From NCBI GenBank assembly GCA_934086395.1, contig CAKOIE010000003.1:1-64000 (forward strand): 64,000 bases of DNA, written 5' to 3'. The position numbers were made by a program, and so were the translations under genes. Position 1 is the first letter of the stretch; each line of letters opens with the position of its first letter. Shown piece after piece: positions 53,978-62,169 of this stretch. The notes beneath the pieces are model-generated. The model was not told where the DNA came from, made no database searches, and saw only the letters and a list, made by a program, of their open reading frames with translations. This DNA comes from an uncultured Bacilli bacterium (GTDB taxonomy: Bacteria; Bacillota_I; Bacilli_A; RF39; UBA660).

Positions 53978-55060
53978 CTATTTTTCTATATATCCACTCG
54001 TTTTTTGCGTGTACATATCATTAGTTATAGCTTTATATCTTTTCCCATCATAATCATCTGTGAATCCATTATAAGCTTTATATATTTCATTAGTTTCCGT
54101 ATCATATACTCTTTCATAACCAAGAGTTGCATCACTTTGTTTTTGACTCATAATATCAAATGATTTATTTCGCTTATTCCAAGAATCCATTATCCCATCA
54201 CTTATTTGATTACCTATAGCTCTAATTTGTTGGAAGTTTTTCATGACTGCATCTTGTTGTTGATTAAATCCATTTATAAAGGTATCTGTGAATTCTAGTG
54301 AAGAACAAATAGTATTTAACGTATCTTGCCAATCAATAAATTCGTCTTTAGGCGCAGTAATAAAAATAGTATCATAAACATTTAAATATTGTATATCTAT
54401 TTTTTTGCCCGAAATTATATTTTCTGACACATAATAAGAACCCACATCATACACATAAGCCGTAAATATTCCTTCTCCTTCTTTACCATTTGCATCTTTA
54501 AATGTTGCCCTTAACATATCTCCACCTAAACTGCCTTTACCTAAATTATCAATTACTGTAAATTCAGTTAATGTTGGAAATGTAAATGTACTAGTATTAT
54601 TTAAAGTACCTAAGTCATTAAATATTTTATAAAAACCTAAAGTATCTTTAGTAGCTATTACACTAGTTTTAGCAAACATATTATTAGGATAATATTTTTG
54701 TTGCCATCTTTTCGCATCTTCTGATTTGTTATAACCCTCAGTTTTCATATTAAAGAAAAACTGATAATTAGGATTTTCTGGATTATATACTTTAATTGTA
54801 TAATGAATATAATCACCTAATGTATCAACTTTCCATCCTTTTGGTTTTTTAATAGAAAACTCATTTGTAGTATAATCTTCTAGTTCTATTTTACTAGCTT
54901 CTGACTTAACTATTTTTATATTAGAATCAGGATTATAAAATAATCCTTTACCATTTCTGCCCCCTTTAATAAGCAAAATAATTTCCCCTATAATAACAAG
55001 AACAACAACACCTATTATAATAAAATTTTTTTTAGAAATATTTAGTTTATCAAGTTTCAT
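53978..55060 (-). CDS. Membrane-anchored exported protein, unknown
   Basis: 360 aa from ATG 55060, which has a perfect AAGGAGG site; the frame is open to 55117 but the extension (MLFELFQIIILNIKEEFDI) overlaps that site. Anchor at residues about 12-30 (IIIGVVVLVIIGEIILLI), then a domain with SIKKPKGWKVD, TFTFPTLTEFTVID and GEGIFTAYVYDVGSYYVSEN, similar in outline to stress-related or PsbP-like lipoprotein domains. C-terminal region helical (QQQDAVMKNFQQIRAI). Divergent from the HTH gene at 55210. Confidence 0.65.
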   Translation of the reverse strand: MKLDKLNISKKNFIIIGVVVLVIIGEIILLIKGGRNGKGLFYNPDSNIKIVKSEASKIELEDYTTNEFSIKKPKGWKVDTLGDYIHYTIKVYNPENPNYQFFFNMKTEGYNKSEDAKRWQQKYYPNNMFAKTSVIATKDTLGFYKIFNDLGTLNNTSTFTFPTLTEFTVIDNLGKGSLGGDMLRATFKDANGKEGEGIFTAYVYDVGSYYVSENIISGKKIDIQYLNVYDTIFITAPKDEFIDWQDTLNTICSSLEFTDTFINGFNQQQDAVMKNFQQIRAIGNQISDGIMDSWNKRNKSFDIMSQKQSDATLGYERVYDTETNEIYKAYNGFTDDYDGKRYKAITNDMYTQKTSGYIEK

Positions 55061-55209
55061 AATATCAAATTCCTCCTTTATATTTAAAATTATAATTTGA
55101 AACAATTCAAAGAGCAACTAACTTGCCACAAAAATCAATGTTTTTAATGGAAAGTTATTTTAGCATAAATTAAAATATAGTATAATAATAATTAAGGAAG
55201 TGATAATCT

Positions 55210-56937
55210 ATGAAATTTAATGAAATATTAAATAGATATCTAAAAGAATTAAATTGTTCTTCTAAAAAATTATCTACGAAATCAGGATTATCAGAGTCTG
55301 TTATAAGTAGATATCGTAGTGGTGAAAGAACTCCTTTAATGAAAAGTGAGCAATTAAATAAATTAACAACAGCACTTTTTAATATTGCCCAAGAAAATGA
55401 ACAAAATCAATATTCACTAGATAAAATTCAAAAAGATTTTAATGCTACATTAGCGAATAATAACTTTAATTTTACAACATTTAGCAATAATTTAAACACA
55501 TTAATAAATACACTTAATATTAATATAAATGAAATGGCAAAATATATTGTATTTGATGCATCACATATTTCAAGAATAAAAAATGGTAAAGCTAAACCAT
55601 CTAATCCAATAGAGTTTTCTAATAAAATATGTTCATATATTTTTTCAAGGTATAAAAGTGCAGAAGATATATGCAATTTACAAACAATAATTGGATGTAA
55701 AAAAAGTGATCTTTCTGTCAATAATTATTACAATACTTTATTTTCTTGGTTAACTAGTGAAGCAACATCTATTAAAAATCAAGCATCAGATTTTCTATAT
55801 AATCTTGATTCATTCAATTTAGATGACTATATAAAAGTAATAAAGTTTAATGAATTAAAAGTTCCAAATATTCCATTTTATAAAGCTAAAACTAAACACT
55901 ATTACGGATTAGAAGAAATGAAAAAAGGAGAATTAAACTTTTTTAAAGCAACTGTTCTCTCTAAATCAAAAGAAGATATTTTTATGTGTAGTGATATGCC
56001 AATGGAAGACATGGCAGAAGATATTGACTTTGGTAAAAAATGGATGTTTGCAATCGCAATGTGTTTAAAAAAAGGGCATCACTTAAACATTATTCACAAT
56101 TTAGATAGACCATTTAATGAAATGATGTTAGGACTTGAAAGTTGGATTCCAATTTATATGACTGGACAAATTTCTCCTTACTATCTAAAAGATAATAAAA
56201 ATAATACATATAATCATTTCAATTATGTTTCAGGAACAGTTGCACTAACTGGAGAGTGCATTAAAGGACATCATAATAAAGGAATGTACTACTTAACCAC
56301 AAACAAAAATGAAATTGAGTATTATAAAGAAAAAAGTGAATTACTTCTAAAAAAAGCTAAACCACTTATGGAAATATATAGAGAAAACAATTCAAAAGAA
56401 TACGAACTATTTTTAAGAAAAGATGAAAACATAATATGTGATAGAACAAGATATCTTTCATCACTACCTCTATTTACTATCTCTAATGAATTACTTATTA
56501 AAATATTAAAAAGAAATAAAATAAATACCCAAGATATTGATAAAATAATCAAATATAAAAATGATGAACTAAAATACATAAAAAATATTACCAAAAATAG
56601 TAAAATTAATGATTATATCTATATAATTAAAGAGGATGATTTTAAAAAAGATTCACCTTCCCTTTTATTAAATAATTTATTTTATAATAAAAAAATTAAC
56701 TATACCTACAAAGAATATATGGAACATTTAAAATTAACAAAAGATTATGTAAAAAGCGAAAAGAATTATGAGATAAATTATGTAAAGGAAAAAACATTTA
56801 AAAATATTACTATATCAATCCTTAAAAATAATTATGTAATTATTTCAAAAAGTTCTAATCCTACTATACATTTTGTTATAAAACACCCTAAATTAATTGA
56901 ATCAATTGAAAATTTTAATCCAATTGTAAAGGAATAA
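55210..56937 (+). CDS. Large regulator with two XRE-type HTH domains
   Basis: 575 aa. HTH 1 at about 5-55 (KKLSTKSGLSESVISRYRSG) and HTH 2 at about 80-140 (NEMAKYIVFDASHISRIKNG). The remaining ~400 residues form an unrecognised sensor-like domain with ATVLSKSKEDIFMCSDMPME, FAIAMCLKKGHHLNIIHNL and HNKGMYYLTTNKNE. Length far exceeds normal XRE repressors. Ribosome site AAGGAAG. Four bases separate it from the sortase gene, so it probably controls or responds to surface-protein assembly. Confidence 0.75.
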   Translation: MKFNEILNRYLKELNCSSKKLSTKSGLSESVISRYRSGERTPLMKSEQLNKLTTALFNIAQENEQNQYSLDKIQKDFNATLANNNFNFTTFSNNLNTLINTLNININEMAKYIVFDASHISRIKNGKAKPSNPIEFSNKICSYIFSRYKSAEDICNLQTIIGCKKSDLSVNNYYNTLFSWLTSEATSIKNQASDFLYNLDSFNLDDYIKVIKFNELKVPNIPFYKAKTKHYYGLEEMKKGELNFFKATVLSKSKEDIFMCSDMPMEDMAEDIDFGKKWMFAIAMCLKKGHHLNIIHNLDRPFNEMMLGLESWIPIYMTGQISPYYLKDNKNNTYNHFNYVSGTVALTGECIKGHHNKGMYYLTTNKNEIEYYKEKSELLLKKAKPLMEIYRENNSKEYELFLRKDENIICDRTRYLSSLPLFTISNELLIKILKRNKINTQDIDKIIKYKNDELKYIKNITKNSKINDYIYIIKEDDFKKDSPSLLLNNLFYNKKINYTYKEYMEHLKLTKDYVKSEKNYEINYVKEKTFKNITISILKNNYVIISKSSNPTIHFVIKHPKLIESIENFNPIVKE

Positions 56938-56941
56938 ATAT

Positions 56942-57769
56942 ATGAAAAAAAGAAAAATAAAAATCAAATGGAAAAATATAGTACTTATTCTAATAATTAT
57001 TACATCTACTATAACATTATTAATATCCATATTTAATATAATTAAATGGAAAATAGATTCAAATAAAACGAATTACGAAATAACTAATATTCAAGAAAAT
57101 ATAAATGTAGAAGAAATACAAGACACCGAAAACACTGAAATAATAGAACCAGTAATAGAAGTTTCAAAAGAAAATCCTTATTGGGATTATATAAATATGA
57201 ATATGATAAATGTTAATTTTAGTGATTTAAAAAGAACTAATCCAGATGTTGTTGGTTGGTTAAAGGTAAATGGTACAAATATAAATTATCCTTTTGTTCA
57301 AAGTAGTGACAATGATTACTATCTAACACATAGTTTTAATAAATCTTATAACGGAGGTGGATGGGTGTTTTTAGATTATAGAAACAATTCAACTAATAAC
57401 AAAAACACTATTATCTATGCTCATGGAAGATCCGATAAAACTATGTTTGGAACATTAAAAAACGTTTTAAATAACGGATGGCTTAACAATACAAATAATT
57501 ATGTTATCAAAATATCTACAGAAACAGAAAATAGTTTATGGCAAGTATTTAGTGTTTATCGCATACCAACTACTAGTGATTACTTACAAACAAATTTTAA
57601 TGATGATATAGAATATCAAAACTTTTTAGATATGATTAAAGATAGAAGCGGTCATAACTTTGATACAAATGTTGCATCTACTGACAATATACTTACTTTA
57701 TCAACTTGCTATAATAATAGTGATAAAATAGTCGTTCATGCTAAACTTATTAAAAAAGAAAACAAATAA
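56942..57769 (+). CDS. srtB: Class B sortase
   Basis: 275 aa. N-terminal anchor (IVLILIIITSTITLLISI), sortase B core with VVGWLKVNGTNINYPFVQS, the catalytic His in IIYAHGRSDKTMFGTL and the catalytic Cys in LTLSTCYNN. The catalytic Arg position (RIVV in S. aureus SrtB) is Lys here (DKIVVHAKL). Class B sortases attach NPQT(N/G) proteins to the wall; a protein ending in NPQTGD lies at 62170. Cotranscribed with the double-HTH regulator. Confidence 0.9.
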   Translation: MKKRKIKIKWKNIVLILIIITSTITLLISIFNIIKWKIDSNKTNYEITNIQENINVEEIQDTENTEIIEPVIEVSKENPYWDYINMNMINVNFSDLKRTNPDVVGWLKVNGTNINYPFVQSSDNDYYLTHSFNKSYNGGGWVFLDYRNNSTNNKNTIIYAHGRSDKTMFGTLKNVLNNGWLNNTNNYVIKISTETENSLWQVFSVYRIPTTSDYLQTNFNDDIEYQNFLDMIKDRSGHNFDTNVASTDNILTLSTCYNNSDKIVVHAKLIKKENK

Positions 57770-57822
57770 ATAATAGCTAGGATAAACATATATCTTAGCT
57801 ATTTTATAAAATAAATTTACTA

Positions 57823-58437
57823 TTAACTGTTATTATCTAATTCAAATATTGGATATGCATTATATCCTTCATATTCATAACTAGAATCTATTTCCTTCAT
57901 AAAAACCTGTCTATCATTAATTTTAACAGTTAAGGCATTTTGAAGTAATAATCTAATTTCTAAATCTTTAACTGAGCTTCTTTCCATAGCAAGTAAATAA
58001 TCTTCTTTATTAACCTTGCTCCAATCAATTACTTTATTTAACTTTTTTCTTAATATTAAATCTAACCAGATACGAGTACTTCTGCCATTTCCTTCTCTAA
58101 ATGGATGAGCTATATTCATTTCTACATATTTTTTTATAATATTTTCAAAAGTATCTTGAGGCATATTATCTATTTTATGTAAAATATCTTCTAAATACAT
58201 ACAAGATGCAAACCTAAAATTTCCTTTAGCAATATTTTCTTTTCTTATTTTACCAGCAAATGAATATATATCATCAAATAAATATTTATGAATACAAGCT
58301 AATCCTTTAAATGTTCCTATTTCAAATTCATCTCTTTTATTCGTGTCAAATAATTCTAATGCTTTTAGTTTAGAAATTCTTTCTTCTTCATGAGCAAGAT
58401 CTACTAAATTTATAATTCCTAATTTATTTTCTAACAT
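57823..58437 (-). CDS. fic: Fic-domain AMP transferase
   Basis: 204 aa. Full Fic motif HPFREGNGRSTR (about 116-127), with FAGKIRKENIAKG and FKGLACIHKYLF typical of cell-filamentation Fic proteins. Adenylylates target proteins. I see no inhibitory (S/T)xxxE(G/N) helix in the protein and no adjacent antitoxin gene, so control is unclear. Monocistronic; the region to 58513 holds no other gene. Confidence 0.9.
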   Translation of the reverse strand: MLENKLGIINLVDLAHEEERISKLKALELFDTNKRDEFEIGTFKGLACIHKYLFDDIYSFAGKIRKENIAKGNFRFASCMYLEDILHKIDNMPQDTFENIIKKYVEMNIAHPFREGNGRSTRIWLDLILRKKLNKVIDWSKVNKEDYLLAMERSSVKDLEIRLLLQNALTVKINDRQVFMKEIDSSYEYEGYNAYPIFELDNNS

Positions 58438-58513
58438 TATATACCTCCAATGTTATATAAAAAATATCGTCTTAAAGTACTGTTTAACATATTTAAAACA
58501 ACTCATTATCTAC

Positions 58514-59383
58514 TTACTTTTTTACTAAAACCTTTTTAAATTCATTTTTCTTTTCAATTTTATTATTAATAAAGGAATAATGTACGACCACTATGTTATC
58601 ATCAAATATTTCAGCAGTTAAAAATCCAGGTCTAGTAGCATTTTTATCAAGTTCTGCATTTGATAAATTTATAACTGGATCATCACACATAGCCGGAATA
58701 AATATTCTTTCTCCCTTGTCGCCAGTTTTTACTTTTATATGATAATAATGTGAATGTCCTTTAAAACACAAACATTCAATAGTATAAGGAAGTCTTAATT
58801 TATATGAATCTATAGTATGTTGTAAACTAATTATATTTCCATCCCAATTTATAAATGATTTTTTTAAATCTAAAATATTTATATCGTCTCTTGATGATAT
58901 AATTTCTCTTACAAATGGATGCTTATTTATTGCTCTATAATCATGGTTTCCAAGTAATGCATATGTTTTAATATTTTCATCAAAAGGATATTCATTAATA
59001 AAATATTCTGCCTGTTGTAGAACATTTAAATCATTTCTTGGCTTAACATCTCCTTCAATAATATCTCCACCATTTAAAATAACATTAAACCCATTTGCAA
59101 TAGCAAAATCAAACATACCATATGTATAATTCATATTTTCATAAATTGAACAATAATGTGCATCACTATTAATTAATATTTTTTTATTACTAATACTTGT
59201 TTTACATAAAAGTTTATTTACTTCTTTATCATATTCACCAGTAGAATATAAAATACTTAATAAAATATTATTTTCTAAATAATTAAACTTTTCCTTTAAA
59301 TAATCAAAATCATGGTACTTTTCATAGCAATTACATATTTGTCTCTTTAAATCTTTATTTATGTCTTTTAAACTTTTTATCAT
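58514..59383 (-). CDS. Metallophosphoesterase, intact active site
   Basis: 289 aa. Helical N-terminal 65 residues, then calcineurin-like motifs: INSDAHYC (DxH), LNGGDIIEGD (GDxxE), LGNHDYRA (GNHD), ISLQHTID and FKGHSHYYH (GHxH). Unlike the phosphoesterase at 10757, all metal ligands are present. Substrate unknown. Confidence 0.8.
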   Translation of the reverse strand: MIKSLKDINKDLKRQICNCYEKYHDFDYLKEKFNYLENNILLSILYSTGEYDKEVNKLLCKTSISNKKILINSDAHYCSIYENMNYTYGMFDFAIANGFNVILNGGDIIEGDVKPRNDLNVLQQAEYFINEYPFDENIKTYALLGNHDYRAINKHPFVREIISSRDDINILDLKKSFINWDGNIISLQHTIDSYKLRLPYTIECLCFKGHSHYYHIKVKTGDKGERIFIPAMCDDPVINLSNAELDKNATRPGFLTAEIFDDNIVVVHYSFINNKIEKKNEFKKVLVKK

Positions 59384-59456
59384 GATATATAACTTCTTTC
59401 TTAGAATTTATAATAACAAATAATAACAGGTATAATCAAGCAAAAAAATTTTTAAA

Positions 59457-59948
59457 TTAAGATTCAAAATCAATAAATTTTTTATATTTCTTTCCACAAT
59501 TATTGCAAGTAAGTGATATAGTTATCCAAGTAAATGCATTAGATATATCTTTAAATCCAAGTTCTTTTAATTCTTCTTTATCAGGATATTCATATTTTAT
59601 AGATATAGAAAAATTATTATCCTTACAACGACTACAATTAAAAGGTTTACCTTTAATATTATTTTTATTAATTGTTCTTAAAGTATTATCATCTTCACAA
59701 TTAGCATCATAACCATCAAAGTGACTATTAAATATTTTAATTAAGCGACCACACTTTAAACATTTTGCAGTTAAAGATATTGAATCATTATCTTCGCTTA
59801 AATATGTGCCAAGAATAATATTCTTTTCAATCTCACCATTATAATAAATATTAAATTCATTTGTTTCACAACAATTAACTCTTCCTGAAGTAATATCATT
59901 TTTAATGTAATCAATTTTAAAAAAAGGTTTTATTTTAGCTGGTATCAT
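59457..59948 (-). CDS. Zinc-ribbon protein, unknown
   Basis: 163 aa with three CxxC pairs: AKCLKCGRLIKI, FNCSRCKDNN and TCNNCGKKYKKF, plus VNCCET near the start. Probably two zinc ribbons. Overlaps the GT39 gene as ATGA, so it is cotranscribed with it. Not recognised. Confidence 0.6.
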   Translation of the reverse strand: MIPAKIKPFFKIDYIKNDITSGRVNCCETNEFNIYYNGEIEKNIILGTYLSEDNDSISLTAKCLKCGRLIKIFNSHFDGYDANCEDDNTLRTINKNNIKGKPFNCSRCKDNNFSISIKYEYPDKEELKELGFKDISNAFTWITISLTCNNCGKKYKKFIDFES

Positions 59949-61372
59949 TTTAATTTCTCCTTTAATTCATTTTTATTTATTATAATCTTTTTATCACAGT
60001 TTTTATTATAAATATTAAAAGCCGCAATAATCATTATTGGAACTGTTGCTGGTATAAAATATCTTGGAGATACTTCTACTAATAAATGAGATAATATTAG
60101 TCCTATTTCTAATATCATCATAAATAATATATCATCTATATTTTTGTTTTTTCTTAAGAATGTATAAATATTTGATAAAAGTAAAATAAACCAAAAAATA
60201 TATAATATAATTCTTATTATACTTTTATTTATATATGTACCAATTGTATTTTCATAAGTATAAAATGATAAATTAGATGTTAGTATTGAATATTTTTTAG
60301 CATATAATTTTATTATTTTTAAAATATTATAACTTTTATAGTTTTCTATTGCTTTATTTTTAAAATATTTATGTATGTCTGATGGATTAAAGTTATCGCT
60401 AACCATTAATTCATTATATTCATCTGATGAAAACCATGCACCATTACTTTCAAAATTTGATCCAAGATACAAAGTCCAACCACTACTACTATCTATTTTA
60501 TATTTTGTTTTGTTACTTACTATTTTTGTATATGAATTATTAATACCTATAAAGCATAATAGTATTAAAATAAAACTAATTAATTTATTTTTATAATTAG
60601 ATTTAAGAAAAATAATTAAATATAAATAGTATAAAAATAACGCTATTACTAATATTATAAATATTGGTCTAAATGAATTACTTATACCTAAATTTATTCC
60701 TAATAAGATACTTAGTAAAATAATATTTATAATTTTATTTTGTTTTATTAAACATGCAAATATATATAACGAAACAATAAAACATAAGTTAACTACAGTA
60801 ATTGGTAACGCTTTCATACACCATAATATTTGAAATGGATTTAATAACCAAATTATCATTAATAATATGCCGAATTCTTTATTTTTAATTTTTTTACCAA
60901 ATAGATAGGCAAAGTAAGATGCAGTTATGTCCATTATTATGTTTAACATTACTACATTAATAAATTTAGTAGTAAAAATTTTCATAATGTTTCCTAGTAA
61001 AAATATATAAGAATATAAATATGGGAACATTGCTATATATCTGTTATTTAAAGGATGATGTAAACTTAAATTTATAGCATTACTATAAAATGTTGCTTCA
61101 TCGCTAAATACTTCTCCATAATTAAACAATAACAATAAAATTCTTAGAATTATACCTATAGATATTAAAAATATTATCGATTTTTTATTTTTTAAAATAT
61201 GCTTTATAATTGAATACTTTTTTTCTATAAAGAATAAGAAAGTTATAAGTAGTAATGATATTATAAATAATGGTAAATCATTTTTTAATCCACTTAATAT
61301 CCCTACTATTAAAATTAAAAACATTAGTATTAAATATATATTTTTTATTATATTTGTTATTATTTTTTTCAT
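59945..61372 (-). CDS. Integral membrane glycosyltransferase, GT39/PMT-like
   Basis: About 475 aa from ATG 61372 (a GTG start at 61378 would lie in the AGAGGTG ribosome site). Eleven or twelve membrane helices. The first outside loop has EVFSDEATFYSNAINL, the acidic DE pair of the GT39 (ArnT/PMT) fold, and the second loop has NRYIAMFPYLYSY. Such enzymes use polyprenyl-phosphate sugars to modify proteins or lipids at the outer face. Operon with the zinc-ribbon gene. Confidence 0.75.
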   Translation of the reverse strand: MKKIITNIIKNIYLILMFLILIVGILSGLKNDLPLFIISLLLITFLFFIEKKYSIIKHILKNKKSIIFLISIGIILRILLLLFNYGEVFSDEATFYSNAINLSLHHPLNNRYIAMFPYLYSYIFLLGNIMKIFTTKFINVVMLNIIMDITASYFAYLFGKKIKNKEFGILLMIIWLLNPFQILWCMKALPITVVNLCFIVSLYIFACLIKQNKIINIILLSILLGINLGISNSFRPIFIILVIALFLYYLYLIIFLKSNYKNKLISFILILLCFIGINNSYTKIVSNKTKYKIDSSSGWTLYLGSNFESNGAWFSSDEYNELMVSDNFNPSDIHKYFKNKAIENYKSYNILKIIKLYAKKYSILTSNLSFYTYENTIGTYINKSIIRIILYIFWFILLLSNIYTFLRKNKNIDDILFMMILEIGLILSHLLVEVSPRYFIPATVPIMIIAAFNIYNKNCDKKIIINKNELKEKLK

Positions 61373-61429
61373 ACACACCTCTTAGCATAGATAATAAATT
61401 TATATTATTTTTTTACTTTCTATAATATT

Positions 61430-61495
61430 AAAAAAAATAGGGTTCTATCCAAAAATAGACCCCCCCTGCAAAAATAATTTAACATTTTTCCTTAC
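61430..61495 (-). ncRNA. Candidate orphan small RNA related to the type I antisense RNAs
   Basis: Minus-strand promoter TTTACG (61525-61530), 17 bp, TAGTAT (61502-61507), followed by GAATATGTAAGGAA as after the four antisense promoters. About 65 nt on, a strong terminator: GGGTCTAT/ATAGAACCC (61440-61462) with a T run. No toxin ORF opposite. Probably a relic or repurposed antitoxin RNA. Confidence 0.45.
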
Positions 61496-61562
61496 ATATT
61501 CATACTATCATAAATATTTGCATGCGTAAACTACTAAATCAAATCTTGCTATTTTAATTATT

Positions 61563-61700
61563 TCACCTAATTTTTTTATATTTAATTCGCCTCTCTTCCT
61601 CTCTATTACTCTTACTAGATATTTTTAATGCACAAAATAAAAAAAGTGATAGTCCTAAAACTAACACTATAAATACTAACCATTTCCAAAATGGCATCAT
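61563..61700 (-). CDS. Small single-pass membrane protein, 45 aa
   Basis: 45 aa with two adjacent ATG codons (61700 and 61697) and a GAGGTG site. MMPFWKWLVFIVLVLGLSLF starts a single helix, ending in a charged tail SSKSNREEERRIKYKKIR. Stop TGA. Not recognised. Confidence 0.5.
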   Translation of the reverse strand: MMPFWKWLVFIVLVLGLSLFLFCALKISSKSNREEERRIKYKKIR

Positions 61701-61725
61701 ATCACCTCATTTCCAAAATAAAAAA

Positions 61726-61755
61726 GAATAGAAATTCTATTAGAAAATCTATTCT
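61726..61755 (-). terminator. Terminator after the frameshifted small gene
   Basis: Minus strand AAAGAATAGA/TCTATTCTTT stem followed by TTTATTTT; it starts directly after the TAA at 61756. Confidence 0.65.
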
Positions 61756-62111
61756 TTATTTAACTTTATTAGCAAGTTTTATAACTGCTTTAGTATATTT
61801 CATAAGTTCTTTTTTATTTTTGAATCCACAAGTCATTGCATAATAATCAGTATAACTATCATCTTCTTTTACTAACTTTAATTGTAAAGATTTATTTATA
61901 TTATAATTCTCTTTAGCTGATAAGTTAGATAGTTTAGAATAGTCTTTAACTGTTATATTATAAAGTGGATCATTACTTTTAAATTTATCATATATTTCAT
62001 TTGATATTATACAATTATCAAAATGATTAGTATAACAATTAGAAGAATACTTGAAATAATGATAATTTGTTTTTTAGATAGTTTCTTTATCTTTAATTTT
62101 GTCTTTTTCAC
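61756..62111 (-). pseudogene. Frameshifted small anchored protein
   Basis: Starts at GTG 62111 with a GAGGG site: KKTKLKIKKLSKKQIIIISS and a membrane helix, then a stop at about 62010. The -1 frame continues without stop from there (HFDNCIISNEIYDKF, NDPLYNITVKDYSKL, DYYAMTCGFKNKKELMKY, ending LANKVK) to 61756. Together about 118 aa: an anchor plus an outside domain with two Cys. Either a recent frameshift or an assembly error. Confidence 0.6.
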
Positions 62112-62136
62112 ATTACCATCCCTCAATTTTTATATT

Positions 62137-62164
62137 AAAAAGGAGTTAGAGAAAACTCTAACTC
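62137..62164 (-). terminator. Terminator of the NPQTG surface protein gene
   Basis: Perfect 9-bp stem GAGTTAGAG/CTCTAACTC with a 4-base loop (62143-62164), followed on the minus strand by TTTTT. Confidence 0.85.
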
Positions 62165-62169
62165 ACAGT

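Noticed and set aside
61453..61466. Another G7 promoter tract like those of the surface paralogues
   Set aside because: The run lies in the stem of a terminator and no -35/-10 pair brackets it.
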